Shown here: positions 1 through 8,400 of the stretch, piece after piece
Position numbering within the stretch: the first letter of the stretch is position 1
How the letters are laid out: the number at the start of each line of letters is the position of its first letter
From: Stramenopiles sp. TOSAG23-2
Taxonomy: Eukaryota; Sar
Reading direction: 5' to 3'
NCBI GenBank assembly: GCA_900128395.1
Contig: LT649452.1
Location: 1 to 25,595, forward strand
Length of the DNA stretch: 25,595 nucleotides
Notes under the pieces: generated by a model
What the model was told of the DNA's origin: nothing
The model's input: the letters and a program-made list of their open reading frames with translations, nothing else
Database searches by the model: none
Translations under genes and position numbers: made by a program

Positions 1-291
1 TAAATTTACGGCCAGTAGATCTTTTTTTTATTTTTGGTTTTGATGTAAATCTGCCTGGACTTCTGCCTCTACCATAATTAAATTTACGGCCAGTAGATCT
101 TTTTTTTATTTTTGGTTTTGATGTAAATCTGCCTGGACTTCTGCCTCTACCATAATTAAATTTACGGCCAGTAGATCTTTTTTTTATTTTTGGTTTTGAT
201 GTAAATCTGCCTGGACTTCTGCCTCTACCATAATTAAATTTACGGCCAGTAGATCTTTTTTTTATTTTTGGTTTTGATGTAAATCTGCCTC
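1..291 (-). repeat. 78-bp tandem repeat, three full copies plus a partial one, coding for a basic 26-residue unit
   Basis: Full copies start at 1, 79 and 157 and look identical base for base, including the runs of eight and five T. A partial copy starts at 235 and runs to about 291, where it meets the non-repeat sequence. The period is 26 codons exactly, so the frame of the secreted protein is kept. Each unit reads GRFTSKPKIKKRSTGRKF followed by NYGRGRSP. Perfect identity suggests recent expansion or ongoing homogenisation; the array may continue beyond position 1. Confidence 0.95.
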
Positions 292-1678
292 TAGATGTAG
301 ATGTTGGCTTACTCGTTGCAGGCCTTGGGCGTGGTCTTGGTCTCGGTCTAGGCCTTGGTCTTGGTCTTGGTCTCGGTCTCGGCCTTGGGCGTGGTCTTGG
401 TCTTGGACGCGGCCTTGGTCTTGGTCTTGGTCTTGGTCTTGGTCTTGGTCTCGGTCTTGGGCGCGGCCTTGGTCTCGGTCTAGGCCTTGGTCTTGGTCTT
501 GGTCTCGGTCTCGGTCTTGGGCGCGGCCTTGGTCTCGGTCTTGGGCGCGGCCTTGGTCTCGGTCTCGGCCTTGGTCTCGGCCTTGGGCGAGGTCTTGGTC
601 TCGGTCTTGACCTCCTTCGAGATGGTCTAGATCTTCTTCCTCCCCTACCACCAAACTTATCCACTGCACTTTCTGTTTCCAACAAACTCAATTGCATCCC
701 CTCTTTGCCATCATTATGACATTTAATATTAAATTTCGTTACCAACCCAGGCATAACATCGATACATTTGCATAATAAAACATTCTTATCATGACGTGAT
801 GGCACTACACTTAGTTTATTCAAATGATCTAGAAATTCTACAACATACTGACATGAAGCAGTTTTACGCATGTTTTCATTCATATGGCTACATGTATCTT
901 GAGACTTAGCCTTCACTTCATACGCAACAGTTTGAAACTCATACAAAGGTGTTTTTCCTAAATACAACCCATATTCTGTCAATGCATTCAACTTCTTTTC
1001 GTTGGTTGAAGGTCGTTCGCGAATGATAATTTTATTCCACAAACATCGTCTTTGCATATCTTTACCACCGGCACATGACAATTTGCATGCTTTTTGAGAA
1101 ATTTTAGCCCTATATTTTAATATATTCTTTCCATTATATATACGACATAAGTTCCTTCTTGGTCGTTTTCGGATTACTATTTTCTGGTTATCATGATCTG
1201 ATCCTTCCTGAGCGTCCTTATCGTCTTCCTGTTCACTACCAGATCCTTCCTGTTCACTACCAGATCCTTCCTGAGCGTCCTCATCGTCTTCATTTTCACT
1301 ACCAGATCCTTCCTGAGCGTCCTCATCGTCTTCATTTTCACTGCCAGATGCTTCCTGGGCGTCCTCATCGTCTTCCTGTTCACTGCCAGATGCTTCCTGG
1401 GCGTCCTCATCGTCTTCCTGTTCACTACCAGATCCTTCCTGATCAGTACCAGCAGCATGTATTTTTGCTTTATTCTTCGCTTGAATCATACTCATCATAT
1501 TCTTTTTATTAGCTAATGATGTTGCAAATGCTGCTTTCTTATCTTCTACATTTATAGATTGTCGATCTTTCATTTGTTGATCTATCGATGCACCATGTGT
1601 AGATATTATATTAAATATATACAATATTATTAAAATCAACAATGTTGTGACGGAAACATCTTTGATTTTTTTCTTCAT
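1..1678 (-). CDS. secreted repeat protein with acidic repeats, Cys region, poly(Pro-Arg) tract and basic 26-residue repeats; C-terminus off the left edge
   Basis: Reading the minus strand from ATG at 1678-1676, the frame stays open for 559 codons to the window edge. Residues 1-30 form a signal peptide (KKK, then TTLLILIILYIFNII, probable cleavage near HGA). Residues about 78-158 are 14-residue acidic repeats of the type SGSEQEDDEDAQEA. Residues about 173-340 hold nine cysteines (NLC, KAC, LSC, RRC, DTC, ASC, LLCKC, IKC), consistent with a disulfide-bonded extracellular domain of no family I recognise. After an RGG-like stretch (FGGRGGRRSR) comes a strictly alternating Pro-Arg tract of 95 residues, then copies of a basic 26-residue unit containing FTSKPKIKKRSTGRKF. 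I see no catalytic motif. Opposite charge blocks behind a signal peptide suggest an extracellular matrix, wall or biomineral-associated protein, but that is inference. The frame is well supported because three independent repeat families all keep it open. The true C-terminus is not visible. Confidence 0.8.
   Translation of the reverse strand, partial: MKKKIKDVSVTTLLILIILYIFNIISTHGASIDQQMKDRQSINVEDKKAAFATSLANKKNMMSMIQAKNKAKIHAAGTDQEGSGSEQEDDEDAQEASGSEQEDDEDAQEASGSENEDDEDAQEGSGSENEDDEDAQEGSGSEQEGSGSEQEDDKDAQEGSDHDNQKIVIRKRPRRNLCRIYNGKNILKYRAKISQKACKLSCAGGKDMQRRCLWNKIIIRERPSTNEKKLNALTEYGLYLGKTPLYEFQTVAYEVKAKSQDTCSHMNENMRKTASCQYVVEFLDHLNKLSVVPSRHDKNVLLCKCIDVMPGLVTKFNIKCHNDGKEGMQLSLLETESAVDKFGGRGGRRSRPSRRRSRPRPRPRPRPRPRPRPRPRPRPRPRPRPRPRPRPRPRPRPRPRPRPRPRPRPRPRPRPRPRPRPRPRPRPRPRPRPRPRPRPRPRPRPRPRPRPRPATSKPTSTSRGRFTSKPKIKKRSTGRKFNYGRGRSPGRFTSKPKIKKRSTGRKFNYGRGRSPGRFTSKPKIKKRSTGRKFNYGRGRSPGRFTSKPKIKKRSTGRKF
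320..604 (-). repeat. coding low-complexity tract: 95 codons of alternating Pro and Arg
   Basis: On the minus strand, codons from 604 down to 320 alternate Pro and Arg without exception. Arg codons vary between AGA, AGG, CGC and CGT, and Pro codons between CCA, CCG and CCT, so the DNA is a degenerate hexanucleotide repeat while the protein pattern is strict. Other frames of the same DNA read Asp/Gln/Arg/Gly-rich or Thr/Lys-rich and are shadows. Confidence 0.9.
1209..1437 (-). repeat. 42-bp tandem coding repeat for acidic 14-residue units
   Basis: Units of about 42 bp (for example 1270-1311, 1312-1353, 1354-1395, 1396-1437) differ by a few bases. They encode SGSE-Q/N-EDDEDAQE-A/G on the minus strand. 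Short 21-bp partial units (SGSEQEG) sit near 1230-1270. Serines in the SGSE context have an acidic residue at +3, which fits the casein kinase 2 consensus, and EGSGSE resembles acidic Ser-Gly glycosaminoglycan attachment contexts. Both modifications are inference. Confidence 0.85.
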
Positions 1679-1777
1679 ATTATATCTAATCCTATGAAGT
1701 TACGTATACAAATATTAATATTTTTAAAATATATAATTATTATTCCTCTCACCAAGGATCTCCAACAATTAACGTTG

Positions 1778-1781
<4 letters not shown>

Positions 1782-1810
<29 letters not shown>
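1782..1810. repeat. (AT)n microsatellite
   Basis: About 29 bases of uninterrupted AT dinucleotides, roughly 105 bp upstream of the start of the minus-strand secreted protein gene. Confidence 0.9.
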
Positions 1811-2010
1811 CTGTCGCTATTATTCCTGCTACTGACAATAGACGATTATATATAATATAGTCTACGAGGATATATATAAACGATATACTATATCTGATTC
1901 TACATTACACAGAGTCTATATTAGTCTATAAAAAAAAGTCTAGCTGGCGAGGTAGGACTCCTACAAATAATATACCGCCCCTCTTTTTTTTTAGTGTTGC
2001 TAGTCTTTTT

Positions 2011-2040
2011 CTGAGGACTGAGGATCTGAGGACTGAGGAT
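2011..2040. repeat. 15-bp perfect tandem duplication
   Basis: The unit ctgaggactgaggat occurs twice back to back (2011-2025 and 2026-2040). Each unit contains ctgagga-type sub-repeats. Confidence 0.95.
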
Positions 2041-2485
2041 CGCTTTTCTCTATATACTTTATTATATACTAATTAGTATACGAGTCTTTATACTTGTAAA
2101 AATATATTTAATTATATCAGGCCAACTTTCTTCTTCATCAAATGATGTGATGAAGAAAATATTGAAGAATCGATCCGAAAATATTAGAATATAATAGGAA
2201 TAGCATTATAGCTTATTGATTTCGATCCCAATGGTCGTCCGTAGTAATTTTTTTAAAGACAAGCACGTGGCCGGCGTTGGTGTTCCGTGTTCCAAAAAAT
2301 CTTTATACCTTGAAGTGTAGCGAAAGATAGTACACACACACACAGGTAAACATACAACAGATAAATTGATTAAATATAATAATAATAACAATAATAATAT
2401 ATACAGAATTATTAAATAATATAACGAAAGAATAATAAAAACATATATATATACCTATATATTTTAAAATTAACAAAAAAAAAAG

Positions 2486-5400
2486 ATGAGTTCAATTACT
2501 GTGTTAGAAAGAAAAAAAAATGATATTGATCTTGCGGTAATGTCCTATTCCTATGCCTATTCATCATGTGTTGAAAATGAAAGATTAAAACATAGAAATA
2601 TAGGACGTAGTGCAACGCAACATGTTCAACAATCATTAAAAAGCTTTAAACAACAATGGGTCATGTATAAGTTGGAAAACTGTTTTTCATGTTTTTGTGA
2701 AGGCAAAAAATATGCAAATCAATTAACATTTGCGAGAGTCGACGGGGTGATAAACGCAAAAATTAATTATAATATGGACAATAACAACTATAATGATGAA
2801 AACTGGAAAACATTTTTTGCTATTCCCATACAACGCTGGTTTAAAAAAGTACACGCAGTTGAAATAAAAGTATTGAAAGACAAAAATGAAAATGAATTTA
2901 TAGCTGCAAGAAAAATACAACGTTATTGGAGGTCTATTTTTCCAAAAAATATAATTAAAAATACTTTAAACAAGGCAAAGAATTTGAAAGATTTTTGTGA
3001 TATTGCTAGTGCAATGGAATATAAAGATCAAGGCAAAACGTTATTAGCAGTTTCAAGAATAATAATCCATTCAAAATATTTCAAGGAAACCTACAATTTT
3101 CAAACGGTTCCCGATTATCTTGTAAAACTAGTTGAAAAAATTTATTCGAAAGTCCATAAATTGACAAAAGTATGGAACAATATGGCAACCAAATCTAATA
3201 ATAATAATAATAGTAGTAGTAGTATTGGTAGTGATGCTTTTTACCATTATCGTTGTAAGATTGGTTCAAGGGCACTTTATAAAATTATATCTTGGATATT
3301 GAAAATAGATCATCAAAATACATCTAAATTAAGCAATAAAGAAGATGTTAAACGAATTTATTCCATATTTAAAAAAACAATGAAAATGGGTGATATTATA
3401 AAAGCAGGAACAACAAATGAGATTAGCATTGAAAATGATAATAATAATAATAATTCAAACAAAGAAATTAATGATGGAAATTTCGTAAAAGTTAATAATC
3501 AATTAATTGATGAATCATTTGAGTTAAATAGTGAAGATAGCGATGATGATATTGCCACAGATGAAGTACTTTCGTCCTCTGACGACGATGATGATGACGA
3601 TGATGATAATGATATGCCAAAGTATAGGGTAGGAGATCGCATTGAAGCAAAAGTTAGTGGATGGAAAAAATACTATGGCGGTGAGGTGATATTTGTAAAT
3701 GAGGATGATGAAACATATGATTTAAAGTTTGACAATGGTGAACGTAAACGTGGTGTTGATGTTAAATATATCAGACAGATAGGTGAGAAAACGTCAAAGA
3801 GCGAAAAAAAGTCGAAAATCAAGCAAAAGCAAAAAAAACTCAAAGAAATTACTTGGAGTAAAAAGACAAACTTAAGACCAATTTCAAATAGCCGCAATGA
3901 TTTTACTATTGGTTTTAACAAATCAAGTAATAATTGGGAATCGGTTATTTCAGATACCAAATTGAAAATACCAAAAGGCTATAACATGAAAATAAGTTTT
4001 GATGTACCAGACCCTTGTGATGGAACCAATACGTGGGGATATTGTGTCTGTGTTGGGAAAGATAAAAAAACACACACTACAAACTTTGAAAAAAGTTTTC
4101 CAGGTGCTGTGAACGATTCTATTGGTTTTTCTTGGATATTGTTAGATGGTGGATTGTTACACGATGGTAAGAAAAAAGATATTTATCATCAAAAAAAGTC
4201 AAAACTCACCAAGGGGCAAAATGGATATATCATTATCGATCCAACTGCTACAACTCCTAGTGGCCATTTCCAATGCTATGGAAACGATGGTACAAAGTTT
4301 TTTTCTGGTGGTCAATGGTGGGATAATGGTATGTATTTAAGTATATATATATCCAAAAAATCTGCATTAAACTTGAAAGTAGAGTTGGTATCATCTGGAA
4401 AGACGAAGGGGAAAAAAATTTCTTCTAGGAAAAAAAAAAGTAAAGAAAAGAAAAAAACAAAGAAGGGAAAAAGAAGAAATAAATCTTTTGATCAGGCAAA
4501 ATTCAATGCAGTTAAAAAGAAGCATGGGAATAATGATGATGCACTAGTAAAGTGTTGTAAAGATGGAACATTTGATGAAGCAAAACTTTTAATTGATGGA
4601 GGTATGGATGTTAATCGAAAAGCTCCTACTATATATGACAATACTGCGTTAACAAGAGCTGCTGCTAGTGGTAAATTGGAAATATGCAAATATTTACTAA
4701 ATGAATGCGGTGCAGATGTAAACTTAGGTGGCTATAAAAATCGAAGTGCACTTATCATGTGTTGCTGGGAAGGTCATGAAAATATAGTAAAATTTTTTTT
4801 AGAACAACCTGATATTGAAGTTACGCTAACAAGACCAGATGAAACTGGTGTTACTCCATTAAGTAAGGCAAAAACAACAAAAATAAGGAATCTAGTGCAA
4901 TTCAGGATAGATAACAAACCTAAGAAGAAAAAGAGACTTACTAAAAGGAAATCTTCTACGAAAAAACGAAGTGTAACGAATAATGGAAGCAGTAGAAAAG
5001 GAAATCAAATTTTAGATATTAAAGAGCTTGATTTAAATACGGATATAAATACAGAAGATGGTGCAGAGAAGTTGTTAGATGCAATTTCTAGAACATTGAT
5101 TCTTCGTGGTGCACAAAATTTAACATCATTTGGCATGAAACTAACGGATTTGGTTGATATACTTAGCGATTCAAAAACAGGTCGTAAAACAATTGCTAAT
5201 AATACTGTAAACGCTCGTATTGATACCTTTTCTACACTTACCAACAAAACATTGCTTTGTGCAGAATTAAGCGACGATGGGAAAAAAGTAATATTTGTAG
5301 CATTAGCGAATAAAACCGATGCAGTAAAATTTGAATATCGTGGGAAAACATCAACTGCAGGTTCATGGACCAAATTATCTGCTACATATAATGCCACTGA

Positions 5401-8400
5401 AAAACTTTGGAAATCTAGTACTTGGTCAAAAGGCAATACACAGTATCATCAACGTTTGTCGATTAATGGGGAGGTTGTAGATACTACTGATGAAGCAGAA
5501 GCATTATCTCGGAAACCAATGTCATATGCGGAACAAATAGAGAGCCAAAAGGTACGAAATAAAATCATAAGCCTTTATCGATGTTACGATCCTATTTCGT
5601 TAGAGTTAGTAGAACAAGATTTAGATGAACTTGATGGTGTTAAGGAAGAACAAGAATTCTTAGAAACGCTTCAAAAGGAATTTAGTACTATAGAAAAACC
5701 AATTGAAAATGTAATTGATTTAAAATTAAAAAATGAATGGGATTTAGAAGAATATGGCGACATTGAGGATTTTTTACGAGATTACAGGGAATATTTTACT
5801 TGTGATGGTAAAGAAATTAATGATGAAATGACCATGTCATTATGGCCAGGATCTAAATGCTGGAGCTGCGGGAAAACAGGAACAATATGTAAACAGCTTC
5901 ATCCAAAAAGTGCAAATAAATCACGAAACGATGCATATGCAAAGAATGGATGGTTTGCCGTATGTGATGCTCACAAAACCTATAATCCTGATGCGTCCAA
6001 AAATTATGGTCCATTACCAGACACGGGTACTGAGTTTGATGGTGATTCTATCATTGCTTTAAAACCTGGCATTGCAGATGAAGTATATAAGGAATATGTT
6101 GGGTATTTATTGTCAAAGAAATTTCCAATGAAAACAAAACCAATTGAAAAAAAGAAAAGTTTAGCATTATTGAAAGCAGAACGTGAACAGCGCCAAAAGT
6201 CTATTGTAGCAGCAAAAACATCTTTGAAAATTCTTGAGATTATGGCTGAAAATTTAAAGAAATTAAAAAATGGTGTTGATCAAACAGATAATTCAAGTAA
6301 TGCTATGAAAATTTTCTTTCGGGACTTATTTGGTTACATTGTTTGTACTGTGATACCGACAATTGGCAACGAAGATAAAACACTAATAAAGTCAGCAGAA
6401 TGGGCTATTATTCCATTGTTAAATTCGTTATCAAAAACAAATGAATTTGATATGAAAAAAATTGAACCGTTTATGATTTTATATTTTCATCCATACAAAA
6501 CAATACATGATAAAATTAAATCAAAGAGTATTTTGTCAAAACTGAATTGTATACAAAAATTTTTTTCCTTGCATTCTCCTAAAGTTTTTGCTGCAATAGA
6601 AGCTAGAAGAAGATTGAAAATATTTATTAAACGTCTTCGTGTTATGAAAAAGAGAGGTACTATAGGTAAAATTGATTTCTACGAAATCTGGAATGCTATT
6701 GTGGAGTACAAAGATGAGGAAGAGAATAAAAAAAATAAAAGTACAGGGAACATTGATGATACCAACCTCAAGTTAGCAATCGAGGGCTTAATTCAAACAA
6801 CGCTACGTCGTAGAGCGCCAGAAATACGCAAAGAAGCCGCGATGCGTTTAAAAGAAGATGAATCAAAACGAGCAAGTATGCATTCAAAATCTGCATATAC
6901 TCAAAGAATCATAAATATGATGGGATTTCGCAGTAGGGAGGCTGATAAAATTGGAGATTTATGCGCAATGCAAGAGAAACTAGTCGGTTTTGAAGAAGTT
7001 AAAAGTTTCTGCAATGCTATTGTTGAAGATGCTCTTGGTAGAAATACGTTAAATGAGAATCGACCTTTACGACATGTATTGATCAGTGGAAATCCTGGAA
7101 CTGGTAAAAGAACTGCTGCGTATTTATTTGCAAAATGGTTTTACTATACACAAGCAAAGAAAAAAAGGAGCTTGTCGAAAAAAGATGTCAAATTTCCAGC
7201 TAAAGGTTCCAAATGTAAATTGGCAAAAGATTATAAAAAAGATAAAGAAGCGGAAAAGGGGCCTTTGAAACCAGGAGAAATTGCAGTAATAGAAACTGGT
7301 TCAACGCACAGCACAGCAGTTACTATTAAAGGATGGTCGTATAAGGTCAACATATTAGTTCCAGTGGTAAACAAAGCTGGGGAATGTATCAATATTTATA
7401 ATATTGATGATTTAGAAGAGCAAATTGAAACGAATGATGAGAAATTTGTTACATTTTATTGGTCAATAATTAACCCAGACGAAGTAAAAGAAAAAAAGAC
7501 TTTGATGAAAGTCAGTGCACTTCTGACAATGGCATTAGCAAAGCAAATTCGTGTCATAATAGGTGCTCATGATGTTGTTATACAACGATTGGCACCATTA
7601 CCATGTTATCGAGCTTTTGAAGCAAGTGTCATGAAATTGCCTATTTTATCTTCCTCAAATTTAGCAAAGATATCATTGATGCGTTTAGAGGAAAAAGGAT
7701 ATAGCCTTGCTGCAGATGATGATCGTCGTAACAGGCTTTCAACAATGAAAAGGATTGTAAGAAGCAAATATGATAGCGCATCTATTCAAGCTAGAAATGC
7801 ATATTTAGCAGATGATTGTATTGAATTGGCTATTTCTAGAAAGAATAGGCGTATTTTGGAGAATATAGAGGAGCGCAACGATTACGATAAAGCTCCATTG
7901 GTACTTACGGTAACAGATTTTGATGTGAAAACGACGACTGCACAAGAGAGAGATCGACTAAGAAAGGATATCGATGAAAAAATTGAAAGCATGTTAGGTT
8001 GGGGTGTTGAGGAGGAACATGGAACGCCTAGATGGTGGTTTGCAAGAATGAGAGAACTAATTGAACAGGCAGAAAACGATGAACATAATCTTGAATTAGA
8101 AGACATTTTAGAGAATACTTCCATTTCCAAATCTCAAGATGATCAAAAAGATGACTTAGCGCCACCAAAAATTAAGCTTAAAAGAAGCATTTCATACGAT
8201 GATGAAGCTGGTATTCAAACTTCGTCCCTTCGTCCTTGGGAATTCAATACTATTATTGAAGGCAATGAAGGAGTAGGGAAAAGTTTATTTGCACAAGTAG
8301 CAACAGAATTTCTATTTGCATATAGTATTTTGCCAACCAACAAGATGATGAAACAGATAGGCCAACCATCAATGGCATTTGATACTTTGAAAAAAACGGA

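Larger units (their letters stand above)
1679..2485. promoter_or_regulatory. divergent intergenic region between the secreted protein gene and the AAA giant
   Basis: This 807-bp AT-rich stretch lies between two divergently oriented genes, so it should carry both promoters. It contains an (AT)n run at 1782-1810, many short T and A runs, and a 15-bp perfect tandem repeat at 2011-2040. Just upstream of the ATG at 2486 there is a run of ten A. No convincing coding region was seen; the one small minus-strand frame at 2206-2391 has no recognisable protein character. Confidence 0.5.

Noticed and set aside
262-669. Minus-strand frame rich in Asp, Gln, Arg and Gly (135 residues)
   Set aside because: It is another frame of the Pro-Arg tract. 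The neighbouring frame is open over 559 codons with a signal peptide and consistent repeats, so this one is a shadow.
1159-1512. Plus-strand repetitive frame (LPERPHRLHFHYQ-type repeats), and a Lys/Arg/Thr-rich minus-strand frame over the same DNA
   Set aside because: Both arise from the 42-bp acidic coding repeat read in the wrong frame; 42 is a multiple of three, so all frames look repetitive.
2206-2391. Small minus-strand frame in the intergenic region
   Set aside because: 61 residues with no family, no motif and AT-driven composition; it overlaps a probable promoter region.
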